64,000 bases of DNA. It comes from an uncultured Pseudomonadota bacterium (lineage in GTDB: Bacteria > Pseudomonadota > Gammaproteobacteria > Steroidobacterales > Woeseiaceae). The stretch covers positions 62,001-126,000 of the forward strand of contig CAJXJW010000003.1 of NCBI GenBank assembly GCA_913055625.1, written 5' to 3'. A program made the translations under genes and the position numbers. Below the pieces are notes generated by a model. That model made no database searches. It saw only the letters and a list, made by a program, of their open reading frames with translations, and had not been told where the DNA came from. Of the stretch, positions 17,544 through 26,536 are shown piece after piece (position 1 is the stretch's first letter; each line of letters opens with the position of its first letter).

Positions 17544-19439
17544 ATGCACCGATTCCCCGACAGCGTCTCCCAATTGCTCGACCAGAACGAGGGCGCGCTG
17601 CTGCTGTCCGACGCGAACGGCAATATCGTGTTCGCCACGCCGGCGGCGCACATCCTGTTCGGCTACCCGGATGGCGAACTGATCGGCAAGCCGGTGGAGG
17701 TCCTGGTTCCGGCGGCCCGGCGGGCGTCGCACTCGAAAATGCGGGAACGCTACGCCGGGAAGCCGCGGGCCCGGCCGCTGATGTCCGGCCTCGAGCTGAC
17801 GGCCCTGCGCAGTGATGGCAGCCAGTTCCGGGCCGAGATCGCGTTGTCGCCGATCCACACCGAATCGGGCCTGTTCGTCGCCAGCACGATCCGCGAGGTG
17901 CGCGACGGACTGTCGGCCAGCGATTTTTTCCGGACGATTCTCGAATCGGCGCCGGACGCGATGATCCTGGCGGATTCGCGGGGCCGAATTGCCGTCGTCA
18001 ACGACCAGGCCGAGCGGATGTTCGGCTACGACCGGTCCGAACTCGTCGGTCAGCCGGTGGAGATGCTGTTGCCCGAGACATTGCACGAGCAGCATGAGCG
18101 ACACCGCGCGGCGTACGCCAGCTCACCGTCGGTGCGCGTGATGGGGGCTGGCCTGACGCTATCGGCCCGGCGCAAGGACGGATCCGAGTTCCCTGTCGAG
18201 ATCAGCCTGAGCCCGGTGACCGCCGCCGGCGCGAGCTACGTCTCGACCGTCATTCGCGACATCACCGAACGCAAGGAACTCGAGAACCAGATCGAGGCCG
18301 CGCGCCGGGAGGCCGAGCGCGCGAACAAGGCCAACAGCGCCTTTCTCGCCGCAGCGAGCCACGACCTGCGGCAGCCCGTGCAGGCGCTGACCTTGCTGAA
18401 CGGTGCACTGCGACGCGCCGTCCACGACGAGAAGGCGCGGAGCCTGATCGACAACCAGCAGCAGTCCCTGCAGGCGATGACGAACCTTCTGAACTCGCTG
18501 CTGGACATCAGCCGCCTGGACGCCGGCGCGATTTCGCCCGACGTGGGCCCGTTCGCCGTGCAGCGCCTGTTCGACCGCCTCGCATCGGAATTCGGCCGCC
18601 AGGCGCAGCAGAAGGGCCTCACGTTCGAGGCACTGCCCTGCGACGCGATCATTCGGAGCGACCCGAACCTGCTCGGCGAGATCATCCAGAACTTCGTCTC
18701 GAATGCGATCCGCTACACGAGCACGGGCAGGGTCGAGCTGCGCGGAACCGTCGACGACACGCATTGCCGCCTGTCGGTCAGCGACACCGGCATCGGCATC
18801 GACGCCGGCGAGATCGAGCGCATCTTCGACGAGTTCCACCAGGCCGGACGGCGCGGAAACGAGGGTTTCGGACTCGGCCTCGCCATCGTCCGGCGCCTCG
18901 CGGACCTGCTCGGGCATCCCGTCGACGTGACGTCGACGCCCGGCGAAGGTTCCTGCTTTACGGTCGCGGTACCGCTCGTCGGCCAGGAGGAGCGGCGACG
19001 CCTGGCGGCCGCACCAACGGCACCCGGCGAAGCGCGCACGCAGTCCGGGCTGATACTCGTCATCGAGGACGACGACGCCGTATCCGTCGCGATCGAAGCC
19101 ATTCTCGAATCCGACGGCTTCCGGGTCCGGCTGTGCCGGTCCGCCGACGAGCTTCGCGACACACTCGCCTCGCTCGACGAGCAGCCCGTCCTGATCATGT
19201 CCGACTTCCACGTTGGCGACGGCGCAACCGGCGCGGAGCTGATCCGCGAAATTCGCGCACACTTCGACAGCACGATCCCCGCGTTCATCGTCAGCGGCGA
19301 CACATCGCGCATCGTCAGGGAAGCGAAGAACGTCCGGAACTGTGAGCTGATGAGCAAGCCGGTCGACGCGGACCAGCTGCTGCAGGCCATCGCCGACGCC
19401 ATCGGTCCGACGCCGCCGGGCGCGCCCGGGAAAGCCTAG
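17544..19439 (+). CDS. PAS-PAS hybrid sensor histidine kinase
   Basis: Cytoplasmic hybrid kinase of 631 residues with no transmembrane segment. Layout: PAS domain 1 (about 8-118), PAS domain 2 (127-245), a short coiled coil (246-265), HisKA with SHDLRQP (His273), HATPase (NAIRYT, DTGIGI, GFGLGL at 388-445) and a C-terminal receiver (505-622, phosphoacceptor Asp554 in MSDFHVG). It diverges from hupS, and a FixJ-type response regulator lies 1.5 kb away on the opposite strand, a likely partner. PAS domains suggest redox or ligand sensing, but no haem-binding histidine can be assigned. Its stop shares CTAG with the converging stress-protein gene. Confidence 0.93.
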   Translation: MHRFPDSVSQLLDQNEGALLLSDANGNIVFATPAAHILFGYPDGELIGKPVEVLVPAARRASHSKMRERYAGKPRARPLMSGLELTALRSDGSQFRAEIALSPIHTESGLFVASTIREVRDGLSASDFFRTILESAPDAMILADSRGRIAVVNDQAERMFGYDRSELVGQPVEMLLPETLHEQHERHRAAYASSPSVRVMGAGLTLSARRKDGSEFPVEISLSPVTAAGASYVSTVIRDITERKELENQIEAARREAERANKANSAFLAAASHDLRQPVQALTLLNGALRRAVHDEKARSLIDNQQQSLQAMTNLLNSLLDISRLDAGAISPDVGPFAVQRLFDRLASEFGRQAQQKGLTFEALPCDAIIRSDPNLLGEIIQNFVSNAIRYTSTGRVELRGTVDDTHCRLSVSDTGIGIDAGEIERIFDEFHQAGRRGNEGFGLGLAIVRRLADLLGHPVDVTSTPGEGSCFTVAVPLVGQEERRRLAAAPTAPGEARTQSGLILVIEDDDAVSVAIEAILESDGFRVRLCRSADELRDTLASLDEQPVLIMSDFHVGDGATGAELIREIRAHFDSTIPAFIVSGDTSRIVREAKNVRNCELMSKPVDADQLLQAIADAIGPTPPGAPGKA

Positions 19440-20404
19440 TCGGGCAATGCCGAACCGTCGTCCGTGTCGATCGGCGTCTCGAACCAGTCCGGTTTGACGA
19501 CGAGAAGGTCGCACGGCAGGTGCTCGAGCGTCTGCTCCGCCGTCGCGCCGATGAACAATCGCCGTACACGATTGCGCGCCACGGCCCCCATGACGACCAA
19601 CCGTGCCGGCAGTGAACGCGCGATGCGGGGCAGCTCCTTGTGGGCGAGCCCGGGCACCAGGTGGCATTGCGCGTCGTCGATGCCGTGGTAGGTCGTGATC
19701 TCGTTGACGCGCTTTTCGTGGTGCGCCCGTATCGTGCTCTCGATCTCCACGTACGGAAGCGACGGCGGAATGTAGGCGTTGCCGATCGCCGTCGCCTCCG
19801 CCGTGCGGGGATCGTAGGAATGGAACGCATGGAGCTCGGTGTCGAATGTCCGCGCGAACTCGCCGGCGGTGCGCAGGATGCGATCGTCGAGCGCCGCTGG
19901 CTTGTCGTGCTGGTTCAGTGGATCGATTGCCGCGAGCACGACGCCATCCTCGGGCGGCTCGCCGGCCTTGACCAGCCAGAGCGGCACCGGGCAGGTGCGG
20001 ATCAGGCTCCAGTCGGTGTTCGTGAACAGCGCCCGCTGCAGCGCATCATGATGATGGGTGTCCTTGAAGACGATGTCGGCGTCAGTCTGCACGGCATGCC
20101 ACACGATGCCTTCGTAGAGTGGATGCCGCCAGATGGCGGACGTCGCCACCGTCAGGCCATCCTTGCGCAACGGCCCGGCCAGCGCCTCGAGACGTGCTTT
20201 CAGTGCGGCCACCGTGTCCTCGCGCGCAGACCGCAGCGACGGCGCGTCGAACAGCCGGTCGCCGCTCAGGTATTCGTCGTGGTAACAGATCAGCAGGTCC
20301 AGGGACGCACCGAGGCGTTGCGCCACGTCGGCGGCCCGGCTCATCGCCGGCTGTTCGTCGCCCGTGGGATCTATGACGACCAGGAATCTTGATGCTTGCG
20401 ACAC
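19436..20404 (-). CDS. Tandem-domain universal stress protein
   Basis: Cytoplasmic protein of 322 residues made of two UspA domains (about 1-145 and 155-310), the UspE arrangement. Domain 1 begins FLVVIDPTGD, and domain 2 contains VLAAIDPLNQ and the VMGAVARN stretch near the nucleotide-binding loop. The start is GTG 20404. A clear paralogue of the same length and architecture lies at 49261-50229. Such proteins are commonly induced by low oxygen or energy stress, which suits its position between a PAS kinase and a FixJ-type regulator. Confidence 0.92.
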   Translation of the reverse strand: MSQASRFLVVIDPTGDEQPAMSRAADVAQRLGASLDLLICYHDEYLSGDRLFDAPSLRSAREDTVAALKARLEALAGPLRKDGLTVATSAIWRHPLYEGIVWHAVQTDADIVFKDTHHHDALQRALFTNTDWSLIRTCPVPLWLVKAGEPPEDGVVLAAIDPLNQHDKPAALDDRILRTAGEFARTFDTELHAFHSYDPRTAEATAIGNAYIPPSLPYVEIESTIRAHHEKRVNEITTYHGIDDAQCHLVPGLAHKELPRIARSLPARLVVMGAVARNRVRRLFIGATAEQTLEHLPCDLLVVKPDWFETPIDTDDGSALPD

Positions 20405-20508
20405 GGCCTGCCCTCACCGAGGAAGCGTGAATCGAGCGCCGCGACGGCGACGAATTCGCCGATGCTTGATTACGCCACGCGGGCCGTGACAGCCACCATA
20501 TCGGATTG

Positions 20509-20542
20509 TACCTACGGAAGCGCCGCGAACCGGCCGCATAAT
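20509..20542 (+). promoter_or_regulatory. Candidate regulator box plus -10 for the dksA-like gene
   Basis: The 185-nt divergent gap between the stress-protein gene and the dksA-like gene contains TACCTACGGAAGC from 20509 and a -10-like CATAAT at 20537-20542. The centre-to-minus-10 spacing (about 26 nt) is nearly the same as in front of hypC, and the box resembles TACGTACGGGAGC there. A shared activator such as the nearby FixJ-type regulator is a reasonable but untested explanation. Confidence 0.3.
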
Positions 20543-20589
20543 AAGGTCAGCAGACAGTGCCGCTGCATGACAGCCGGGAGGAACAGCCG

Positions 20590-20919
20590 ATGCCGAATGA
20601 CGATACCGTGCGTGAGACCTTGCTTGCGCTACGCGCCGAACTGGAGGCGCGGCTCGAGCGCATCAAGAGCAATGTCCAGCGCGGGTACAACCCGGACTCG
20701 GCGGAACGCGCCAAGGAGATGGAAGACATGGAAGTCGTGGACGCGCTCGGCAACGAGACAACGGAAAAGATCGCGCGGATAGCGGCGGCACTGCGCCGAC
20801 TCGATGCGGGCGAGTACGGGATCTGCGCGAACTGCGGCGGATCGATACAGGCGAAACGCCTGGAGACTTTCCCCTACGCCGAACGCTGCATCAACTGCGC
20901 CCGCGAGACCGGCGCCTGA
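20590..20919 (+). CDS. DksA/TraR-type zinc-finger protein
   Basis: Protein of 109 residues with the DksA C4 zinc finger (CANC and CINC, 17 residues apart) near the C-terminus and an N-terminal helical coiled-coil region (LRAELEARLERI). It lacks DksA's longer N-terminus, so it is a short DksA-like regulator, probably acting through the RNA polymerase secondary channel. ATG 20590 is chosen because GGGAGGAA precedes it. It converges on the response-regulator gene with 3 nt between stop codons. Confidence 0.88.
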   Translation: MPNDDTVRETLLALRAELEARLERIKSNVQRGYNPDSAERAKEMEDMEVVDALGNETTEKIARIAAALRRLDAGEYGICANCGGSIQAKRLETFPYAERCINCARETGA

Positions 20920-20922
20920 CGT

Positions 20923-21552
20923 TTACGCGGCCGGCGGCGAGATCCGCAGGTGCAGCTTGACGAGATCCGCGAGCGAACGGGCCCGCATCTTCTTCATCAC
21001 GCGTGACCGGTGGATTTCCACGGTGCGCTGGCTGACGCCGAGGTCGAAGGCGATGACCTTGTTCGGCTTGCCCGTGACGACGAGATCCAGCACCTCGCGC
21101 TCGCGCTCGGTCAGGCTGTCGTAGAGGCGGCCGGCTTCCGCGTCCAGGTCGTGCTCTTCCTGCATCGCCGCATCCGCGGCGAGCGCGGCATCGAGGCTTT
21201 CGAGGAGCCGCTCGTCGTCGAAGGGTTTCTGGAGAAAGTCGAAGGCACCGTCACGCATCGCCTGGACTGCGATCGGCACGTCACCGTGCCCGGTGACGAA
21301 AATGATCGGCAATGAAACATCGCGACGTCGCAGCTCTTCCTGGAGCTCGAGGCCGCCCGTCCCCGGCAGGTTGATGTCGAGCAGGAGGCAGCCGCCGCCT
21401 GTCGCCGGCAGGGCGTCGAGAAACTCATCGGCGGTCGCGTAGGCCACGCAGTGCTTGCCCGCCGCGTGGAGCAACGCGCACATGGCCTGGCGAATCGCAC
21501 CGTCGTCGTCGACGACGTGCACGGTCTGTTGCTCACTGGCCTCTCGGATCAT
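20923..21552 (-). CDS. FixJ/TodT-type response regulator
   Basis: Response regulator of 209 residues: receiver domain (VVDDD at 13-17, phosphoacceptor Asp59 in LLLDINLPG, TGHGD around 88-92, KPF near 108) and a LuxR-type helix-turn-helix (LTEREREVLDLV to MKKM, about 140-195). A linker with acidic residues separates the domains, as in FixJ. It is encoded close to the PAS hybrid kinase, its probable phosphodonor. Likely targets are the hydrogenase, stress-protein and dksA-like promoters nearby, inferred from context. Confidence 0.93.
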   Translation of the reverse strand: MIREASEQQTVHVVDDDGAIRQAMCALLHAAGKHCVAYATADEFLDALPATGGGCLLLDINLPGTGGLELQEELRRRDVSLPIIFVTGHGDVPIAVQAMRDGAFDFLQKPFDDERLLESLDAALAADAAMQEEHDLDAEAGRLYDSLTEREREVLDLVVTGKPNKVIAFDLGVSQRTVEIHRSRVMKKMRARSLADLVKLHLRISPPAA

Positions 21553-21633
21553 GCTCGACTGGCGCCGCCCCTGCCGGGCGTATCGGTCTCAATACGCTCA
21601 ATCTTAACCAATTGACTCGCGAAAGTGCGCGAT

Positions 21634-23892
21634 TCACGGGCGCTTCAGGTGCGCATCCAGGTAACGAACGAGTTGCTGGTAGAAGTGCGACCCGGTCGCC
21701 GGCACGCGCGAAAGGCCGTGCTTGCTCCCCGGGTAGGCCATGATGTCGAATGGTTTGCCCGCGTCCTGCAACGCCTTGTAGAGCTTCGTGCTGTGCGTGT
21801 ACAGGACATTGTCGTCCGCCATGCCGTGCACCAGCAGCAGCGGCGCCGCCAGGTCGCCGACGTAGGGGAACACGCTGGAGGCCAGGTAGCCATCGGCATT
21901 GTCCTGCGGCTTCCCCAGGTAGCGCTCGGTGTAGTGCGTGTCGTACAGCGCCCAGTCGGTCACCGGCGCGCCGGACACGCCGACGGCGAACGCGTCGGGC
22001 GCGCGCAGCAGGCACATCAGCGTCATGTACCCGCCGTAGCTCCAGCCCCAGACGCCGATGCGGTCCTCGTCGATGTAATCCAGCGAGCGCAGGTACTCAA
22101 CGCCCGTCATCTGGTCCTCGACCTCGACGTGCCCCATCCGCCGGAAGATCGGCGCGTCGAAATCGACGCCGCGGAAGCTGGTGCCGCGGTTGTCCAGCGT
22201 GAAGACGACGTAGCCGTTGCGCGCGAGAATCTCGTTGATGTCGACCTGCCACTTGTCTTCGACCTTTTGTCCGTGCGGCCCGCCGTACACGAACACGATG
22301 GCCGGGTAGCTCGCCTCGGGATCGAAGCCGGGCGGCGTCAACACGCGGTAGTGCAGTGGCTGGCCGTCGGCGGCCTCGAGCGTGCCGAATCGCAACGCCG
22401 GCCGCGTCGCGAGGTACGGGGCGTAGGGATGCGACGCGTCGAGACGGTTCTCCTCCACCCAGGCGAAGCGTTTGCCGTCGGGCCGGTGCAAGCCGACGCG
22501 GGGCGGCGTATCGGTGCTCTGGAAGCTGTCGACAAAGAATGAACCGTCCGGCGCGAAATCGGCCGTGTGCCAGCCAGGCTCCGGCGTGATGCGCCGGGGC
22601 GGCGCGCCGCCATCCAGCGCCAGCGCGTAGACGTTCCGCTCGCGGGGGCTCGACAGCGTGCCGGTCACGTACGCGATGCCGGCGTCCTCGTCGACGTGCA
22701 GAACGGCCTTCCGCGCCCGCGCGCCGTCGACCACGTCCCAGTCACCCGACGACAGTTGCCGGGCCAGGGTCCCGTCGTTCTCGTACAGGTAGACGTGCGC
22801 GTGCCCGTCGCGTTCCGACACCCACAGGAAGCGTGGCGATTCGGCAAGGAACGTCAGGTCGTTGTTCAGGTTGATCCACGTGTCGCTGGTCTCACTGACG
22901 AGAACGGACGCGGATCCCTGGCGCGGATCGAGCGCGAGCAATTCGAGCGTCTGCTGGTCGCGCGACTGCCACTGCACGGCGAGTTGCCTGCCGTCCGGGA
23001 ACCAGTCGACGCGCGCGAGGTACCCCGACCGATCGAGGTCGAACCAGGTCGGCCGGGTGCCGTCGGGCCGGATGACGCCGAGCGTCACCTCCGCGTTCGC
23101 GGTTCCGGTCGCCGGGTAGCGCTGCTCGTAGACGCGAAAACCGTCGGCATCGATCTCGAAGCGGTCGGCCACCTCGACCGGCGCCTCGTCCACCCGCGCC
23201 AGCGCGATGAGCGAGTCGTCCGGCGACCACCAGTAGCCCGTGTAGCGGTCCATCTCTTCCTGCGCGACGAACTCGGCAACGCCGTAGCTGACCAGTCCGC
23301 CGCCGTCGACAGTGACCGCGTTCTCCTCGAAGGTCTCGAGGTCGATGACGTACAGGTTCTGCGCCCGCACGAAGGACACGTAGCGGCCCGTCGTGCTGAA
23401 CTTCGGGTCCGTCTCGCCGGCCGCCGTATCCGTCAGGCGCCGCGTCTCGCCGGTCGCGAGCGTGTGCAGGTACAGGTCGCCGCCCAGCGGGAACAGGAGC
23501 CGGCTGCCGTCCGGCGAGAACTGGTAGGCGACGATGCCGCGCTGGCCCACCTGGCGCAGCCGCTCCCGTCGCGCGAGTTCCTCCGCGGACAGTTGCTCCG
23601 GCCCCGCGATGAGCGTGGCCGAGTCGACAAGCAGGCGCAGCGCGCCGTCCTCGAGGTTGTACTCCCACAGGTCCTGCTGCAGGCGATCCGTCGCCTTGCC
23701 CCTGAGGAACGTGACCCGCCGCGAATCGGGCGAGATCTTCACGCCCTTCGGTTCCGCCCCGTCGAGATTCGGTGCGGCGAACAGGCGATCGATGGTCAGT
23801 TGGGCCGTGTCGTTCACGGATTGTGCCCCTTTGGTGGAAAGCGGCGCCGCGGCCAGCAGCGCGACGATGATCAGCTGTAAGAATCGGTGCAT
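21634..23892 (-). CDS. Exported S9-family dipeptidyl peptidase
   Basis: Serine peptidase of the prolyl oligopeptidase / dipeptidyl peptidase IV family, 752 residues. A signal peptide spans about 1-24 (ATG 23892; open frame beyond this is rejected because the signal peptide starts here). The N-terminal half is a beta-propeller-like region with DPP-IV-type blocks such as DRYTGYWWSPD. The C-terminal hydrolase carries GWSYGGY (nucleophile Ser), an Asp in GMADDNV and a His in SKHGLSR. It probably trims dipeptides from periplasmic peptides. It diverges from the MFS transporter gene. Confidence 0.93.
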   Translation of the reverse strand: MHRFLQLIIVALLAAAPLSTKGAQSVNDTAQLTIDRLFAAPNLDGAEPKGVKISPDSRRVTFLRGKATDRLQQDLWEYNLEDGALRLLVDSATLIAGPEQLSAEELARRERLRQVGQRGIVAYQFSPDGSRLLFPLGGDLYLHTLATGETRRLTDTAAGETDPKFSTTGRYVSFVRAQNLYVIDLETFEENAVTVDGGGLVSYGVAEFVAQEEMDRYTGYWWSPDDSLIALARVDEAPVEVADRFEIDADGFRVYEQRYPATGTANAEVTLGVIRPDGTRPTWFDLDRSGYLARVDWFPDGRQLAVQWQSRDQQTLELLALDPRQGSASVLVSETSDTWINLNNDLTFLAESPRFLWVSERDGHAHVYLYENDGTLARQLSSGDWDVVDGARARKAVLHVDEDAGIAYVTGTLSSPRERNVYALALDGGAPPRRITPEPGWHTADFAPDGSFFVDSFQSTDTPPRVGLHRPDGKRFAWVEENRLDASHPYAPYLATRPALRFGTLEAADGQPLHYRVLTPPGFDPEASYPAIVFVYGGPHGQKVEDKWQVDINEILARNGYVVFTLDNRGTSFRGVDFDAPIFRRMGHVEVEDQMTGVEYLRSLDYIDEDRIGVWGWSYGGYMTLMCLLRAPDAFAVGVSGAPVTDWALYDTHYTERYLGKPQDNADGYLASSVFPYVGDLAAPLLLVHGMADDNVLYTHSTKLYKALQDAGKPFDIMAYPGSKHGLSRVPATGSHFYQQLVRYLDAHLKRP

Positions 23893-23963
23893 CGGCGTAC
23901 CCCGGGTGATCAGGCCGCGAAGTCTATCATCCGGATCGCGGCCGGCCGCGCGGGGCATAATAC

Positions 23964-25196
23964 GTGTTCGCCCGCCGGAGTCCGCCCGCCATCGCCCACG
24001 ACACTCGCTCCGCCCTCGCCAACCGCGCCTACCTGCTGTACCTCGTCGGCAACTCGGTGTCGCTGCACGGCCTGTGGATCTACCGCGTGGCCCTGGGCTG
24101 GCACGCGTGGATGCTGTCCGGCTCCGAACTCTGGGTGGGCATCGTGGCGGCCACGCAGTTTGCGCCGGCCGTCGTGTTCGGGCCGGTCTTCGGCGTGCTC
24201 GCGGACCGCTTCGACCGGCGCGCCGCGTCGATACTCATCAACTCCGTCAGCATCCTGAACATGTTCGTGCTCGGCCTGCAGGCCGCACTCGGCGTGATGG
24301 ACGTGCGCGTGCTCGCACTGCTCGCGTTGATGCAGGGCGTGCTCGACGGCGCGCATGCCCCGGTGCGGATGAGTCTCGTACCGAACCTCGTCTCCCGCGC
24401 GCAACTCGAGAGCGCGATCGCGCTGACCTCGGTGTCGTTCAACCTGTCGCGCTTCGTCGGGCCCGCGCTCGCGGGGCTGATCATCGCCGCCAGCGGCGTC
24501 GCCACCGCGTACATCGTGAACGGCGTGAGCTACCTGGCGCTGATCGCGGCGCTGCTGCTGGTCCGCTTGCGGCCGTCCGGGACCGCGACGGCGCCGAGGA
24601 AACACCCGTGGGACGAACTGAAGGACGGCGCGCGCTACGTCGCGGGTCACCGGACCATTCGCGGCCTGCTGATGGTCGCCGCGCTGGGTTCCGTGTTCGG
24701 CCGCGGCGCGCTGGAGATGCTGCCGGCCTTCGCGGACGACGTGTTCGCGCGCGGCGCGTCGGGCCTCGCCGCACTGACGTCGGCGATCGGCGCCGGCGCG
24801 GTCGTCACCGGCCTCCTGCTCGCTCGCAGCCCGGCCTGGCTGGGCGTCGGCACGATCCGCGCGAGCCTGCTGCTCGCGGGACTCCTCGTCATCGCCTTCG
24901 GTGCCAATGAGAGCTTCGCCGCGGCGCTCGGGCTCGTCGCGCTGCTCGGCGTCACGTTGTCGCTCTGCGGCGTCGGCTCGCAGATCCTGATCCAGACGCT
25001 CGTCGACGACGACGTGCGCGGCCGCGTATCGAGCTTCTGGGGCATGATCGCATTCGGCGGCACGTCGCTCGGCAGCCTGATCGCGGGCACCGCGGCGCAC
25101 TTCACCGGCCTGCACCCGGCCGTCATCGGCATGGGCGCGGTCTGCCTCGGTCTGACGCTGTACTCCGCCGTCCGGCAGCGCCCGCCGCCGCCGTGA
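23964..25196 (+). CDS. MFS transporter, EntS-like exporter family
   Basis: Major facilitator protein of 410 residues with about 12 hydrophobic helices and the loop signature GVLADRFDRR between helices 2 and 3. The sequence style (SFNLSRFVGPALAG) resembles the MFS_3/EntS exporter group rather than sugar importers. The start is GTG 23964; a TAATAC lies so close upstream that the mRNA could be nearly leaderless or a TATTAT there may serve the opposite gene. The substrate is unknown. Confidence 0.88.
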   Translation: MFARRSPPAIAHDTRSALANRAYLLYLVGNSVSLHGLWIYRVALGWHAWMLSGSELWVGIVAATQFAPAVVFGPVFGVLADRFDRRAASILINSVSILNMFVLGLQAALGVMDVRVLALLALMQGVLDGAHAPVRMSLVPNLVSRAQLESAIALTSVSFNLSRFVGPALAGLIIAASGVATAYIVNGVSYLALIAALLLVRLRPSGTATAPRKHPWDELKDGARYVAGHRTIRGLLMVAALGSVFGRGALEMLPAFADDVFARGASGLAALTSAIGAGAVVTGLLLARSPAWLGVGTIRASLLLAGLLVIAFGANESFAAALGLVALLGVTLSLCGVGSQILIQTLVDDDVRGRVSSFWGMIAFGGTSLGSLIAGTAAHFTGLHPAVIGMGAVCLGLTLYSAVRQRPPPP

Positions 25197-25215
25197 CCAT
25201 AGCGGGCACATTTCG

Positions 25216-25241
25216 TGTAACGAACCCGGCCGTCGTTCGTC
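25216..25241 (+). promoter_or_regulatory. ECF-sigma-type promoter of the HEAT/DUF4097 operon
   Basis: TGTAAC at 25216-25221 and CGTC at 25238-25241 are separated by 16 nt, the layout of many autoregulated ECF sigma promoters. The predicted transcript would begin around 25249, leaving a short leader that includes GAGGACGGG before the sigma gene's ATG at 25260. The match suggests the sigma factor drives its own operon. Confidence 0.6.
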
Positions 25242-25259
25242 TTTAGCCCTGAGGACGGG

Positions 25260-25832
25260 ATGAATTCCATGCAGGCAGTGACGGACGAACAACTGATTCG
25301 ATGGGTAGCGGACGGCGACGCTTCGTGTCTCGCCACGCTGTTCGAACGCCATCACCAGGGGATCTACCGTTTCTGCCTGCAGATGACCCGCCATCGCGCC
25401 CAGAGTGAGGACCTCGTGCAGGACGTGTTCATGAAAGTATTGCAGAAGGCCGGAGGCTACCGCGGCGACGGCAGCTTCAAGGCCTGGCTGTACAACGTCG
25501 CGCGCAACGTGACACTGGATTACCTGCGCCGCAACCGGCACACGCACGCGACCTTCGACGCCGACGCCGCCGACGCCGAGCCGGTGGACACGCGATCCGC
25601 CGAGCAGGCCGCCAGCGGTCGGCAACTCGCGAATCACGTCGCCCAGGCGCTGGCCCGGCTGCCCGAAGCCGCACGCGAGGTCATCTGGCTCGGCCGCTTC
25701 GAATTCGACAGTTACGAGGATCTCGCCGCCGCGCTCGGCTGCAAGCCCGGCGCCGCACGCGTGCGCATGCACCGTGCCATGCAGCTGCTGGCCAGCGAAG
25801 TTGGTGCGATCGAAGGAGTGACCACGGCATGA
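25260..25832 (+). CDS. ECF RNA polymerase sigma factor
   Basis: Sigma-70-family ECF factor of 190 residues. Region 2 spans about 20-90 (LFERHHQGIYRFC, EDLVQDVFMKV, AWLYNVARN) and region 4 about 125-180 (LARLPEAAREVIWL, YEDLAAALGC, VRMHRAMQLL). An acidic Ala/Asp-rich linker separates them. ATG 25260 has GAGGACGGG upstream, and the stop overlaps the next gene (ATGA). The downstream membrane protein is the likely anti-sigma factor. Confidence 0.94.
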   Translation: MNSMQAVTDEQLIRWVADGDASCLATLFERHHQGIYRFCLQMTRHRAQSEDLVQDVFMKVLQKAGGYRGDGSFKAWLYNVARNVTLDYLRRNRHTHATFDADAADAEPVDTRSAEQAASGRQLANHVAQALARLPEAAREVIWLGRFEFDSYEDLAAALGCKPGAARVRMHRAMQLLASEVGAIEGVTTA

Positions 25833-26536
25833 ACGAGAAACACACATCGCAACTGCCCTACGACGGCGGCGACCCGCGCGAAGCCGACCTCTGGGCCGCG
25901 CTCGGGGAGCTGCCGCTCGAGGAACCCGGCGACCACGTCCGGCATCGCTTCTACCGCGAACTGCATGCCGCGAAGCACCCGCCGCTCGGCGAGCGCCTGC
26001 GCGGCTGGCTCGGGTTCTCGGGCAATCTCGGATGGGCGACGGCATGCGCCTGCCTCATCGTCGGCCTGCTGGCCGGCCGCGTGATCGACGGCACCCCGGA
26101 AGACACGGCTCGCCTCGATGCGCTGGAATCCAACATCGCGATGCTGAATCGCAGTCTCGTGCTGGACCGGCTGAACAACGCGGAGCCCGGCAAGCGACTG
26201 CAGGGCGTGTTCGATGCCGCCTACCTGGTTCAGGACGACCCGCAGATTACCGAGGCGCTGCTCGCACGCGCCTCGAACGATCGCGTGACGTCCGTCCGCT
26301 CCGCCGCGATCGAAGCGCTCGCGCCGCGACTGTCGTCGCCGGAGGTCAGCGAGCAACTCATGACGCTGTTCGAGCAGGCGGAATCGCCGATCGTGCAGCT
26401 CGCCCTGATCGATCTCGTGCTGCGGCACGGGAGCAACGAACAGGTGGACCAGCTGTACGAGCGAGTCCGCGCGCAGGATCTGCACCCGGATGTCGAACGC
26501 TACATCGACCAGTCTCTCGGGAGGGAACACACATGA
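25829..26536 (+). CDS. Membrane protein with C-terminal HEAT repeats, probable anti-sigma factor
   Basis: Protein of 235 residues: a cytoplasmic N-terminal region of about 68 residues (RHRFYRELHAAK), one transmembrane helix at about 69-87 (ATACACLIVGLLAG), then a probably periplasmic part. The latter has a leucine-rich helix (about 95-112) and helical repeats of HEAT type (SVRSAAIEALAPRL, VQLALIDLVLRHG). Its position directly behind the sigma gene with ATGA overlap, and its topology, suggest an anti-sigma factor with a HEAT sensor domain. No zinc-binding anti-sigma motif is seen. It overlaps the next gene by 4 nt. Confidence 0.75.
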   Translation: MNEKHTSQLPYDGGDPREADLWAALGELPLEEPGDHVRHRFYRELHAAKHPPLGERLRGWLGFSGNLGWATACACLIVGLLAGRVIDGTPEDTARLDALESNIAMLNRSLVLDRLNNAEPGKRLQGVFDAAYLVQDDPQITEALLARASNDRVTSVRSAAIEALAPRLSSPEVSEQLMTLFEQAESPIVQLALIDLVLRHGSNEQVDQLYERVRAQDLHPDVERYIDQSLGREHT

